Shown here in pieces: positions 1 to 9,170 of a stretch of DNA of 21,558 bases. Location: contig JBNGIS010012402.1 in NCBI GenBank assembly GCA_049999725.1, positions 1 through 21,558 on the forward strand. The letters run 5' to 3'. Within the stretch, counting starts at the first letter, position 1, and the number at the start of each line of letters is the position of its first letter. The notes under the pieces were generated by a model. The model ran no database searches, was not told the DNA's origin, and worked only from the letters and a program-made list of their open reading frames with translations. A program made the translations under genes and the position numbers. This stretch comes from Haplomitrium mnioides (taxonomy: Eukaryota > Marchantiophyta > Haplomitriopsida > Calobryales).

Positions 1-119
1 AATTATTAATAAAGTATTTTTCTTACAAAGTTTTATTTGCCAAAGTTTCAACTTGTTGCATTCTCAATCCATTTCAAGTCATTTCATCACAATTCAATTT
101 AGTGCGCCTAAGAATGATT

Positions 120-603
120 TGAGTCAATAGTTAGTCTAATAATGGTTTGGAGTCTCTGTAAACATGAGCTTGGAGTCTATGTGCACATGGGATGGGAGTC
201 CAAATGAACTTGAACTCTTGCAATCTTTGGCTGCTTAGGCTTTACGTTCTTGTTTAGAGTCTACACGCACATAAGCTTTCTAGTTCTTGTTTGGAGTTTA
301 TGCACGCATAAGCTTTAAGGTTATTGTTTAGAGTCCATGCACGTATAAGCTAAAAGGTTCTCATTCAAATTCTATGCGTGCATAAGGTTTAAGCTTCTTG
401 TTTAGAATCTTGGCGTGCAAAAGCTTTAGGGTTCTAGTTCAAAGTCTGTGCATGCATAACTTTATTGTTCTTGTTATGAGTCTAAGCACGTATATGCTTT
501 AGGATTCTCGTTGGGAGTCTATGCGTGCATAGGCTTAAGGGCTCTAGTTTGGAGTGTATGCTTGCATAGGATTTAATAGCTACGATGCTCAAAGTCTGGT
601 TCA
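120..603. repeat. Palindromic-core minisatellite array, 37-bp period (left of gap)
   Basis: GAGT-like landmarks fall at 257, 294, 331, 367, 405, 442, 478, 515 and 552, which is a steady 36-38 bp period. From 150 to 196 the spacing is only 23 bp (150, 173, 196). Each unit has a core of about 23 bp resembling GAGTCTATGC plus GCATAAGCTT, an imperfect inverted repeat, and a 13-14 bp spacer such as GGTTCTTGTTT. No coding capacity is evident. Open frames across it are by-products of the repeat. The array runs into the assembly gap. Confidence 0.9.
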
Positions 604-703
604 NNNNNNNNNNNNNNNNNNNNNNNNNNNNNNNNNNNNNNNNNNNNNNNNNNNNNNNNNNNNNNNNNNNNNNNNNNNNNNNNNNNNNNNNNNNNNNNNN
701 NNN
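604..703. other. Assembly gap (100 N)
   Basis: Exactly 100 undetermined bases, the conventional placeholder for a gap of unknown length. The flanks are near-identical copies of each other (266-603 and 705-1042), so the real distance may be zero or negative, or many more repeat units may be missing. Confidence 0.99.
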
Positions 704-704
704 G

Positions 705-1042
705 CGCACATAAGCTTTCTAGTTCTTGTTTGGAGTTTATGCACGCATAAGCTTTAAGGTTATTGTTTAGAGTCCATGCACGTATAAGCTAAAGGGTTCT
801 CATTCAAATTCTATGCGTGCATAAGGTTTAAGCTTCTTGTTTAGAATCTTGACGTGCAAAAGCTTTAGGGTTCTAGTTCAAAGTCTGTGCATGCATAACT
901 TTATTGTTCTTGTTATGAGTCTAAGCACGTATATGCTTTAGGATTCTCGTTGGGAGTCTATGCGTGCATAGGCTTAAGGGCTCTAGTTTGGAGTGTATGC
1001 TTGCATAGGATTTAATAGCTACGATGCTCAAAGTCTGGTTCA
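705..1042. repeat. Second copy of the 37-bp minisatellite array (right of gap)
   Basis: This segment equals 266-603 shifted by 439 bp. I find two mismatches over 338 bp (the AAAAGG/AAAGGG site near 354/793 and the TTGGCG/TTGACG site near 412/851). It holds about nine units of the same 37-bp minisatellite. Such identity, against the large divergence between neighbouring units, means a very recent duplication or an assembly overlap that was not merged. Confidence 0.9.
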
Positions 1043-1079
1043 AAGCCTGTACCCAACTAGACATTTACGTTTGCTTGTA

Positions 1080-1396
1080 ATTTTTTTTCATAAAAAGATA
1101 CATTTTTTATTTTAATTTTCATGAATTTAGTGTATTCTCAATAGTGTGAGGTTTTAATAAAATATCTCAATAACCAAAATGCTTGTTTTCTAGGGTGTTT
1201 ATTATAAAGAAATTTTTAAAATATAATCTCAATGGAAAATACATAATTCGTATTTCTAAAAAACAATTTTCTTTGCGAAAAAAAGATCGCAAACGTAAAA
1301 TTGATGTTTTTTAATACCAAATCACAAAAAATAATATTTGCGACTACCAAGCGAAATAGGAACTTAGTAGCAGTTCTTGGTTCAAAGTAACAACTG
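1080..1396 (-). repeat. Dispersed 'tail' repeat, copy 1
   Basis: A segment of about 320 bp that recurs at 17060-17372 and, more diverged, at 16310-16520 and 15790-16010. Shared landmarks are a TTTTTCATAAA motif at the left, AATTTAGTGTATTC, GTAAAATTGRTGTTTTT and a right edge GGTTCAAAGTAA. Read on the minus strand it keeps a mostly open, Phe/Leu/Asn-rich frame in copies 1, 3 and 4, but I see no recognisable protein. At copies 1, 2 and 4 it lies directly beside a palindromic-core array on its left, as if array plus tail were one mobile or amplified unit. Confidence 0.75.
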
Positions 1397-1399
1397 TTA

Positions 1400-1968
1400 T
1401 GTTTGATGACATTGATAAAGAATACCATCTCAAATAGAAAAGAATGATACTCACTATCTTTGATGATTACTCGTATTTAAACAAGACTAAAAAAAACATC
1501 TTGTAGTTTTTGGGAATAACTTTCACTAGTCGCCTCATCCAAATGTAATATGCTAATGTTAACGTCCTCTATTGTATTCACTCAATGATCTTGCTTTCAT
1601 GACAATGCATTATAAATGGTGTGGAACCTTCCAAGCTTGTATTCTAGCTTGATATCGAAGAGTTGCAATTGATCTTCTCATCGGTGATGGCGACTTGTCA
1701 TATTTTCCAAATGGATCGCTTGCAACAATGGCTTGTCGTTTGTGTATATAAGTACAAATCTTCCTTAAAGATAGTATCTCCACACTTTTATAGCATAAAC
1801 CATTGTTAATTGCTCTCGATCCCTTACTAAACAATTTCTCTTTACCGCATTTAATCGACGTGATATGAAGGCAATTGAATGAAGTCCATTCTCAAACTCT
1901 TGCTGCAAAACTGCTGCAATAGCAAAATTAAAAGCATCAAAATCAACTATACAATGTGCATTTGGATC
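1400..1968 (-). pseudogene. Ty3/gypsy RNase H fragment (antisense, different family from copies A/B)
   Basis: Read on the minus strand from 1968, one frame gives an RNase H domain with two internal stops by about 1600. Visible family motifs are the first catalytic Asp in a DAFNFAIAAVLQQ motif, then AFISRRLN, then DREQLTMVYAI with the catalytic Glu. Next comes IYTNDKPLL, where the usual TDHKPL Asp is Asn, and finally FDIKLEYKLGRFHTIYNAL, matching the family's 'EYKPGKANVVADALSR' end. Downstream (about 1585 to 1400) the same frame continues as a plausible RNase H-integrase linker but is not diagnostic. It is much less decayed than, and not alignable to, the RNase H of copies A and B, so it is a fragment of another gypsy lineage. 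The reverse transcriptase part is absent: the frame stops at an inverted-repeat junction at 1971. Confidence 0.8.
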
Positions 1969-1970
1969 TT

Positions 1971-2163
1971 ATTAAACACATGAGTGTTAAAAAGATTTAG
2001 AAGAGATAAATCAAGTTTTCATGAATAAAGAATAACAAATATCCTATCACTTATAAATGAAGATAAGAAGTTTGACATGATGTTATGGTAGCCAATAAAT
2101 AGAGAAGCATTTGTACCTCTTAGAATTTCTCTATTAAATCTTTTTAACATTCATGTGTTTAAT
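1971..2163. repeat. Inverted repeat spanning the left breakpoint of copy A
   Basis: Arm 1 (1971-2005) is the reverse complement of arm 2 (2129-2163) at 32 of 35 positions. Arm 2 belongs to the retroelement leader and is also present in copy B near 7812-7845. Arm 1 lies just outside the homology with copy B, which starts at 2011. Arm 1 therefore looks like an inverted duplicate of leader sequence placed at the junction between copy A and the antisense RNase H fragment. Confidence 0.8.
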
Positions 2164-2541
2164 ATTGACAATCATTTCTTTCGTCAATTTCTACTGTATA
2201 ATCTAGGTGACAACTTTGTGGTTTTTATGATGGGATTATGAGAGCTTGCTATCTAGGTTGTAGTAAACTATTTTGCCATATTTTATTTATGTTTTGTAGT
2301 AGATAGAAAATGGATTTGAACCAAGCTCTTCTAGAAGAGTTCAACTCTAAGTGTCATATTTCTATTAACATAACGCCTAAGTAAATGCAACGAGATTTTC
2401 TTATTCATAAGTTTAGAGAGACGTTTTGTAATTTGGTGTTGGCATCAACTAAACCTTTTTTTTTTACTTATTCTTTACATCACAATGTGTTCATATTTTA
2501 TTTTGTATAAGTTTTTGGGAGTTAAATTTTGATGGAAAAAC
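2011..2541 (+). other. Retroelement copy A: 5' leader (5' LTR missing)
   Basis: Aligns almost without gaps to 7694-8228 of copy B, beginning at TCAAGTTTTCATGAATAAA, and leads to the gag-like ATG at 2542. It has no open frame. The LTR and primer-binding site that should precede it are absent; the sequence upstream of 2011 is unrelated. This region is therefore the truncated 5' untranslated part of the element. Confidence 0.7.
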
Positions 2542-3480
2542 ATGGATACTAACTCTAGTAGTCTTGAAGAAGGAGTTTGGATGATGGCCAATTTGGAAGA
2601 GCTTTAAGCATCTCTTATCACAAGCCAACAACAAACAAACATGTTGATGGCAAAAATGGTGAAAATATGATATAACAAGAAAATGGAGAAGTAAGCTGAG
2701 AGACGTTATTTCAAAAAGTGAGCAAGTCGTGTAAGGTGGAGCCCAATAGAAGAAGTTGCATAGTTGGTATTGTAGAAGGATTGGTTTATTGAATGGAAGT
2801 TCATATATCATATTTTCCAAATGCTTCAAATTTGGAGAAAGGATTATTTGCAAGGTCACTTTTAATAGAGCATGCATCTTCATGGCTACAAGAATGGGAG
2901 CGACAAAAAAATACACAAGGAGAACAAATTTTGTTGAGTAGTTTAAGAAAATGTTTGCTCCAAACTCTTAATGTGGTAGATTCTATATTGACCGCCAGAA
3001 CGAACCTTTGGGAGTTAGAGCAACAAGAAAACGTTGCAAGATACATTGAAGAATTTTGAATTTGCAAGTCTAAATTGAAGATATGAGTCCAACAAAAGCC
3101 ATTGACAAACTCTTACAAAGGTAAAAAGAAAAAGATTAAATGAGAAGTTATGATGTGCAACCCAAAGAACGTAAATGAAGCCATTTTATTTGCTTAATAG
3201 ATTGAAGTTACACTAGGAATTATGCAAGCTGAAGGAAATTATAGCTTTATGCCTATGAAGTAGGGAAACATAAGAAGAAGAGAATTTCATCGCCCAAATC
3301 ACCATCAAGAAGGACCACAACATGTTACTTAAAACAAGATGGATGATCAGTGAGAAACTCAAACATGTTATAACTATGGTCAAATAGGACACATTGCACT
3401 AGAGTGTAGAGAAGTATGGCACAATCAAAGATGAGTGTTTTGACAACCTCTTTTAAACATAAACAATGAAGAAGATAAAG
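2542..3480 (+). pseudogene. Copy A gag remnant (Ty3/gypsy)
   Basis: Gag builds the virus-like particle and binds the element's RNA. The likely original start is the ATG at 2542 (MDTNSSSLEEGVW), interrupted by TAA at 2605-2607. The best-preserved part, 2793-3056, has the usual capsid core pattern: a YFP segment, then ASSWLQEWERQ, and ending in RTNLWELEQQENVARYIEEF, which matches the family's 'LWELKQEGSVxEYIREF'. TGA at 3057 and a frameshift follow. The zinc knuckle at 3366-3407 reads C-Y-N-Y-G-Q-I-G-H-I-A-L-E-C, so the second Cys of CCHC is Tyr. Every one of these defects also occurs in copy B. Confidence 0.85.
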
Positions 3481-3589
3481 AATGTCAAGAAAACGATGGG
3501 CACTAGTAAAAACACCTCGTGGTTTTGTTGGAATAAAGAAGAAATATGAGGGAAGTATTCAACAAAGTCATATATACTATATAGAAAAA

Positions 3590-3776
3590 CAAAAAATGAA
3601 GGGTTAATTGTGGTTAATGGATGTATGAAAGGATCTGCAATAAGAGTTTTGGTAGACTCTAGAGCACAAGAAAACTATATATCACCAGCTATAGCATTGA
3701 AGTTGAAGTTGCCTCTTGAAAAAGAAGAACACAAAGTGGTGAAAATGGCAAATGGCCAAAGTAAGTCTATTGAATG
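3590..3776 (+). pseudogene. Copy A aspartic protease remnant
   Basis: The retroviral-type aspartic protease cleaves Gag-Pol. One open frame contains VNG...KGSAIRVLVDSRAQENYISPAIALKLKLPL, matching the family pattern 'LVDSGATHNFIS..la.kL.l'. The catalytic Asp codon is at 3655-3657. The following invariant Gly of the D-S/T-G triad is changed: S-R-A, with AGA at 3661-3663. Copy B has the same Gly-to-Arg change. The frame ends at TGA near 3775. It follows gag at the normal distance. Confidence 0.85.
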
Positions 3777-4189
3777 ACTTTCTCAAAGTAGAGCTTTACA
3801 TATGAGTAATTATAAAGAGAAGCTGAAGTGGAAGATCACAATATTGGCAAGATACAATGTTGTTCTTGGAATAAAGTAGTTACAAAGATATAATCCACAA
3901 GTAGATTGGCAAAAGAAAACATTCACGACATCTCAATGGAAGATTTGTGGAGATCAAGTACGATCACATGTAAGCACCTACTCTTATATGTGATTGGAGC
4001 AAATTTGATCAAAAAACAAGATGTGGTGTTTTTAATACTCATACGTAAGCTCACCATTTGTAAGAGGGACTCAAAGCATGAAGTTCCACATAAATTTCAA
4101 GGTGTTTTGAAGAAGCTCCATGATATTTTTCCCAATGATTTACCCAAGGACTTGCCTTGTAAATGATGCATTGATCATAAGAATGAGAT

Positions 4190-4918
4190 TATTCAAGGAT
4201 ACTCCACCATGCAAGACACAATATTGCTTGTCTCCTCATGCATTGGAGGAATGCAAATCTCGGATTATTGAACAGTTGAAAAAGTAATTCAGTCAGCCAA
4301 ACATTTTTTATTATGGTGCACCAATATTATTTGTGAAAAAGAAAGATGAGAGTATGAAAACGTGTATTGACTATCAAACGCTCAATCAACAAACGGTGAA
4401 AAATAAATATCCATTGCCAAGAATTGATGATTTACTTGATCAACTTCAAAGAGAAAACTACTTTACAAAGTTGGATTTGAGAAGCGGATATAATCATTTC
4501 CGGATCGTAGAGGGTGATTTGCAAAAAGCAACATTTTGAAGTCGATGTGAGCATTTTGAATATCTTGTTATGTCTTTTGGATTAACTAATGCTCTTGCAA
4601 TATTTATGGATCTTACGAATGATATTTTTTTTTATCTTATTTGGATATAAGTTTGTTGTTGTCTTTTTAGATGATATTCTCGTTTATAGCAAGAATCTTC
4701 AAGAGCATAAACAACACCATTGTACAGTATTGAAAGTATTTCAACATTACAAGCTATATGTCAAGATGTCAAAATGTGAAATTAGAAAGAGGGAGATTGA
4801 CTACTTAGGTCATTGTGCAAGTGCATCAAGAATCCAAGTTATGGATGAGAAAGTAGAGGCAATTCAAAAGTCGGAAGCTCCTAGTGATCTAACAAAACTG
4901 ATGGATTTTAAATGCTAA
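4190..4918 (+). pseudogene. Copy A reverse transcriptase remnant (Ty3/gypsy)
   Basis: The RT copies element RNA into cDNA. Motifs in order: PHALEECKSRIIEQLKK with a stop, [53 protein letters not shown], then TGA at 4537-4539, then [21 protein letters not shown]. After a frameshift near 4650 come VVVFLDDILVYSKNLQEH (catalytic Asp pair at 4670-4675), KCEIRKREIDYLGH and a short connection. The domain order and the FLDD box identify a Ty3/gypsy rather than a copia (YVDD) element. It cannot be functional. Confidence 0.93.
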
Positions 4919-5009
4919 CAAGGTTTTGTTGTTGATTTGTGAAAGGTTTTACACAAATAAGAGAACCATTGACCAACTTGCTCAATAAAAGTCACACATA
5001 GATATGGGG

Positions 5010-5345
5010 AGCTATAGAAAATTTGGCATTCCAAGCATTGAAGAAATCAATTCTTTATACTCATATTATTAAATAATATGATTCTAAATGACCAATCAAA
5101 CTTTCGATTGGCATCAAGAAAAGCTATTGGTAGAGTTTTGCAACAAGAATAGGAGGATGGATGGGATTATTTTGCCTTCTTTTGTAGAAAGTTGAGCAAT
5201 ATTAAGCAAAACTATAATGTTAATGAACGAGAAGAATCGGCAATTGTGCTATCAACCAAACATTGAGAACATTACTTAAGAGATAAGAAAATTGTTGTCG
5301 AAACTAACTATTAAACTCTAATCTATCTGAAAACTCATAAAGAGC
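5010..5345 (+). pseudogene. Copy A RNase H remnant
   Basis: Position after the RT and scattered motifs identify this as the RNase H: AFQALKKSILYTHII, a degraded KLSI segment in place of the family's 'VETDAS', AFFCRKLS-like codons near 5172, HYLRDKKIVVETN, and an LIYL-like end. The frame shifts several times and carries many stops. It is one of the most decayed parts of copy A, worse than its counterpart in copy B, where the DAS motif is still visible. Confidence 0.65.
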
Positions 5346-5349
5346 TCTC

Positions 5350-5839
5350 AAAAGGGAAAATTTGATGTGCACAGTGGCGACAATAGTTTCACATGAAGAT
5401 GGTTTATGTAGAAGAAAAATGTCAAATCGCAAATGCTTTGATTTGTATGCTTCAACTCAATAACCTATTAGAAATCACAATTCATTGTACTTGGTGGACG
5501 GAAATGTTAGTTGTAGTAAAGAAGATCAAGAGATCATTGCTGTACAACAAAAGAAATTGGTGAAAGATGTGAGAGAATTGATTTTCTTCCAAGACAACGT
5601 ATGGGTTTCTAACAATATTGAACTTTGCTTTGAGGTTTTAAATGAAGCATATGATTTCGTAGTTGGTGGACATGTTGGAATTTAAAAGACTTTGGACAAT
5701 CTTCAACAAGTTTCTTATTGGCTTAAAATGTACCAAGATGTAGAGGCATATGTTCGGAGTTGTTTGGTTTGTCCACGAAACAAAGCCACCAATTTGAAAC
5801 ATATGGGCTTATTACAACCATTACCTATTCCCAATTGGT
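5350..5839 (+). pseudogene. Copy A integrase N-terminal (zinc-binding) remnant
   Basis: The open frame 5485-5685 and its continuation give YLVDGNVSCSKEDQEIIAV, then NEAYDFVVGGHVGI with a TAA, then KTLDNLQQVSYWLKM, and finally RSCLVCPRNKATN. This is the HHCC zinc domain that precedes the integrase core. The first His is Tyr (TAT at 5650-5652), while the second His and the CxxC pair remain. Copy B still has all four ligands, so this loss is private to A and came after the two copies separated. Confidence 0.85.
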
Positions 5840-6215
5840 GATGGGAATATGTGAGTATGAATATTGTGTGTGAGCTACTACTTACTTCTACAGGCTATGA
5901 TGATGTTGTTGTTTTTGTAAACAAACCTAGCAAACTGATTCATATTCGTCCAACTACTAAATGAGTGACAACACTTGAGTTACCATGAATTTATTTAGAA
6001 GTAGTCTACTCTCATCATGGTATCTCCAAAGTTATTATTTTTTACCAATATACTCAATTCACCAAGATATTTTGGCATGTTTTATTTAGTCTTCTCAAAA
6101 CCAAACTGACTATGTCTACTGCTTATTACTCTGAATCAGATGGTCAAACTGAATGGGAAAACCACACTATTGAAGATATGATGTAGGTTTTTACTTTCAA
6201 AGAATAAGAAGAATA
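5840..6215 (+). pseudogene. Copy A integrase catalytic core remnant
   Basis: Integrase inserts cDNA into the host genome. Recognisable core: WEYVSMNIV, TGYDDVVVFVNKPSKLIHIRPTTK, SHHGISKVI, TKIFWHVLFSLLKTKL, STAYYSESDGQTEWENHTIEDMM. Of the D-D-E triad, the first Asp is Asn (AAT at 5860-5862; also so in copy B) and the second is Tyr (TAC at 6043-6045). The Glu of DGQTE is kept (GAA at 6151-6153). Homology to copy B stops at 6002 inside this domain. From there the base composition and degree of decay change although the domain continues in frame. Confidence 0.88.
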
Positions 6216-6660
6216 GTATTTATTTCTACCTCTTGGAAAGTTTTCTTACATAAACTCCATCAACGGCTCCACACGAGCCACACCTTTCTCTTTGATGCAT
6301 AGTGAGCATCCAACCACCCTCTCTAGTCTTCAACATGTATTGAGCTCTTAGAGTCCAACCTTCGATGACTTCCTCCATCGTCTACACCATGACATCCAAC
6401 GTGCCAAGGAAAAACTTGAAGTTGCTTGTAATCATCAAAAGTAATACACCAATGCTCATTGTTGTCAGGTGACCTTTGTTATAGGTGACCAAGTGTGGTT
6501 CTCTACTTCCAATCTTCCTTTGCTTTGCTCTTACAAGTTCTTTGCTTGTTTTATTGGACCATTTGCTTTTTCTGCTCATAACGGTAAAGCAGTCTATCAA
6601 CTAGTTTTACTTTCTCACATGAAAATTAATTGAGCTTTCATGTCTCTTATTTGCGTGCTT
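6216..6660 (+). pseudogene. Integrase C-terminal region with GPY/F module
   Basis: One frame runs through STRATPFSLMHSEHPTT, DDFLHRLHHDIQRAKEKLEV, GDQVWFSTSNLPL, SYKFFACFIGPFAF and VYQLVLLSHMKI. This is the family's usual order: 'PF.lvyG..P', the QRAKE helix, 'GD.VWLST.NL', then the GPY/F module with its GPF signature. A +1 shift follows near 6630. There are only a few stops in about 140 codons and many C-ending codons, unlike the A-rich, heavily broken pol upstream. It has no counterpart in copy B, which ends earlier. Confidence 0.85.
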
Positions 6661-6935
6661 TTGTACCTCGCTCTACCACCTTTGCTTGCACTCAAGAACC
6701 CTCTCCACCATCTGAGCTTGTTGATGGTCATAAGGAATTTGAGGTGGAACAACTCTTAAGAAAATGTACGCGTTGTTAGGGCCATCATGATATTGTGGAG
6801 TATTTGGTTTATTGGAAATGCTACCCCATTTATGAAGCTACTTGAGAGTATTTGGAGAATTTGGCCAATGCATTTGCGTTTGTTCACTCTTTTGAGAACT
6901 CTCTCACTTGCAATGAGGACATTGCCTTTTGAAAG
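6661..6935 (+). pseudogene. Chromodomain at the integrase C-terminus (chromovirus signature)
   Basis: After a short Pro/Ser-rich linker (PRSTTFACTQEPSPPSELVD) the frame reads HKEFEVEQLLRKCTRC, a TAG near 6777, then EYLVYWKCYPIYEAT, a TGA and ENLANAFAFVHS. This is the chromodomain pattern 'EyEVEkIL..R...YLVkWKGYp..eaTWEp..NL.NA'. The Gly of KGYP is Cys and the Trp of TWE is a TGA stop. Chromodomains in this position are known to steer chromovirus integration to heterochromatin. It places the 3' part of copy A in the chromovirus branch of Ty3/gypsy. Confidence 0.85.
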
Positions 6936-6941
6936 ATAGGA

Positions 6942-7574
6942 TGAATGTAATGGTTGATAACTTTAGTAAGCAATAACTAAAAATAAAGTAAGATATAGTG
7001 TCAACTATATCTAGAAAGCTATTACTAAGATAGAGTATCAAATAGCAATCGCTATTATAGAGAGACTTCTATATTGCAAGAGGAGACAAGCTCAACAAAT
7101 TAAAGTAAAAGAGAAAGTCTAGATAAACTACTTTAGGAAGAGGATAGTAACACATAGCAAGCAAATGAATAAACAAATAGAAGGTTCTACGAAATTGACA
7201 TATGGCAGAAATAGAACTAAAGAGATAGAAGGTTCTAAAGATAAAGACACATAGCAGAAGGAGAACTAAAGAGAGATAGAAGGTCATAAATATAAGAACA
7301 TGTGGCAAAAGGAGAATAAAAGTAAAGGGTGGTCTAATTAATATGAGAGAGAAAATGATGGTTCAATTAAAAGAGAATAGAAAATGAACCGATTGGGCTT
7401 CTCTACCTATGTAAGCAAAGAGGTTTCTATCTAGTATATAAATAAAGGAGAGTATCTTTTTAGGCAACTCTTTCTTGTGGGTTTTTTAAGTTCTTTGTGT
7501 TAATCACTTATGCTAACTTGCATGTGTTGCACTTGTGCTAACGTGTATATGTAATGTGGGTGTGTAGTGTTACA
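6942..7574 (+). mobile_element. LTR-like segment between the two retroelement copies
   Basis: Lies between the end of the chromodomain (about 6935) and a primer-binding-like site (7576). The candidate 5' edge is a TG at 6942 or 6946, after a purine run GAAAGATAGG that may be the polypurine tract. The candidate 3' edge is CA at 7573-7574. A TATA box sits at 7435-7444, about where a U3/R promoter should be. No second copy occurs in the window to confirm the ends: the 5' LTR of copy A and the 3' LTR of copy B are missing. The edges are therefore inferred. Confidence 0.6.
7435..7444 (+). promoter_or_regulatory. TATA box of the LTR
   Basis: TATATAAATA, 130 bp before the inferred LTR end. This fits transcription starting in the LTR and running into copy B. 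Confidence 0.5.
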
Positions 7575-7575
7575 A

Positions 7576-7587
7576 TAATATCAAAGC
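7576..7587 (+). other. Degenerate primer-binding site (initiator tRNA-Met type)
   Basis: TAATATCAAAGC matches the plant LTR-element site TGGTATCAGAGC at 9 of 12 positions, and all three differences are G-to-A. It lies one base after the inferred LTR end (CA at 7573-7574) and is followed by TTGGTC, which commonly follows this site in plant elements. It would have primed minus-strand cDNA synthesis for copy B. Confidence 0.65.
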
Positions 7588-8228
7588 TTGGTCTTTTCTA
7601 AAGAGTGTGGATTACCTCTTTTAGGAGAAGTACTTAAGACCTTTTGGAGTAGTGGAATCTCTACTTTGCATTAACTCTAAGAGAGTTCAACTATCAAGTT
7701 TTCATGAATAAAGGATAACAAATATCTTATCACTTATAAATGAAGATAAGAAGTTTGACTTGATGTTATAGTAGCCAATAAATAGAGAAGCATTTGTACC
7801 TCTTAGAATTTCTCTATTAAATCTTTTAACATTCATGTGTTTAATATTGACAAACATTTCTTTCGTCAATTTCTAGTGTATAATCTAGGTGACAACTTTG
7901 TGGTTTTTATGATGGGATTATGAGAGCTTGCTATCTAGGCTGTAGTAAACTATGGTGTCATATGGGAGTGTTTTATTTATGTTTTGTAGTAGATAGAAAA
8001 TGGACTTGAACCAAGCTCTTCTAGAAGAGTTCAACTCTAAGTGCCATATTTCTATTAGCGTAACGCATAACAAATGCGACGAGATTTTGTTGTTCGTAAT
8101 TTTGGAGAGAAGTTTTGCAATTTGGTGTTGGCATCAACTAAACCTTTTTTTACCTATTCTTTACAATTAAAATGTGTTTATATTTGATTTTGTATAAGTT
8201 TTTGTGAGTTATATTTTGATGGAAAAAC
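7588..8228 (+). other. Copy B 5' leader
   Basis: Untranslated leader from the primer-binding site to the gag-like ATG at 8229. From 7694 onward it aligns to 2011-2541 of copy A. The first ~105 bp (7588-7693) have no counterpart upstream of copy A. No open frame of note. Confidence 0.65.
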
Positions 8229-9170
8229 ATGGATGCTAACTCTAGTGGTCTTGAAGAAGGAGTTTGGATGATGGCAAAGTTGGAAGAGCTTTAAGCATCT
8301 CTTATCGCAAGCCAACAACAAACAAACATATTGATGGCAGAAATGGTGAAAATATGATTACAGTAAGAAAATAGAGAAGGAAGTTGAGAGACGTTACTTC
8401 AAAAAATGAGCAAGTCATGTAAGGTGGTGCCCAATAGAAGAAGTTGCATAATTGGTATTGTAGAAAGATTGGTTTATCGAATGGAAGTTCATATATCATA
8501 TTTTCCAAATGCTTTGAATTTGGAGAAAGGATTATTTGCAAGGTTACTTTTAATGGAGTATGCATCTTCATGGCTACAAGAATGGGAGCGACAAAAAAAT
8601 ACATAAGGAGAACAAATTTTGTGGAGTAGTTTAAGAAAATGTTTGCTCCAAACTCTTAAAGTGGTAGATTCTATATTGACCACAAGAACAAACCTTTGGG
8701 AGTTAGAGCAACAAGGAAGCATTGCAAGATATATTGAAGAATTTTGAATTTGCAAGTCTAAATTGAAGATATGAGTCCAACAAAAGCCATTGACAAACTT
8801 TTACAAAGGTAAAAGAGAACGATTAGGGAAGAAGTTATGATATGCAACCCAAATGACGTAAATGAGGCTATCTTATTTGCTCAATAGATTGAAGTTGCAC
8901 TAGGAATTGTGCAAACTGGAGGAAACTATGGCCTTATGCTTATGAGGTAGGGAAATACAAGAAGAAGAGAATTTCATCGCCCAAATCACCATCAAGAAGG
9001 ACCACAATATGCTACTTAAAAGAGGATGGATGATCGACGAGAAACTCAAACATGCTATAACTATGGTCAAATAGGACACATTGCACTAGATTGTAGAGAA
9101 GTACAACACAATCAAAGATGAGTGTTTTGACAACCTCTTCGTAATATAAACAATGAAGAAGATAAAGAAT
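8229..9170 (+). pseudogene. Copy B gag remnant (Ty3/gypsy)
   Basis: Starts at ATG 8229 (MDANSSGLEEGVWMMAK) with TAA at 8292-8294, the same codon as in copy A. The capsid core at about 8480-8744 shows SYFPNALNLEKGLFARLLLM, ASSWLQEWERQ, a private TAA at about 8604, then RTNLWELEQQGSIARYIEEF and the shared TGA at 8745-8747. The zinc knuckle (9053-9094) again has Tyr in place of the second Cys (CYNYGQIGHIALDC). By-eye divergence from copy A is moderate, with mostly single-base differences. Confidence 0.85.

Noticed and set aside
1216-1428. 70-codon minus-strand frame that also appears at 17163-17471
   Set aside because: It lies within the dispersed tail repeat; shared ancestry of the repeat explains the similarity. 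The sequence is low-complexity (Phe/Leu/Asn), copy 2 has stops, and no family fits.
2420-2460. TTGGTGTTGGCATCAACTAA considered as the primer-binding site
   Set aside because: It lies in the leader just before gag in both copies, far from any LTR end, and fits no tRNA 3' end as well as the site at 7576-7587.
2491-2916. 141-codon minus-strand frame, recurring at 8302-8604
   Set aside because: Antisense shadow of the gag remnant in both retroelement copies; the plus strand carries the recognisable capsid motifs.
6382-6600. Minus-strand 72-codon frame
   Set aside because: Antisense to the integrase C-terminal region, which is clearly coded on the plus strand.
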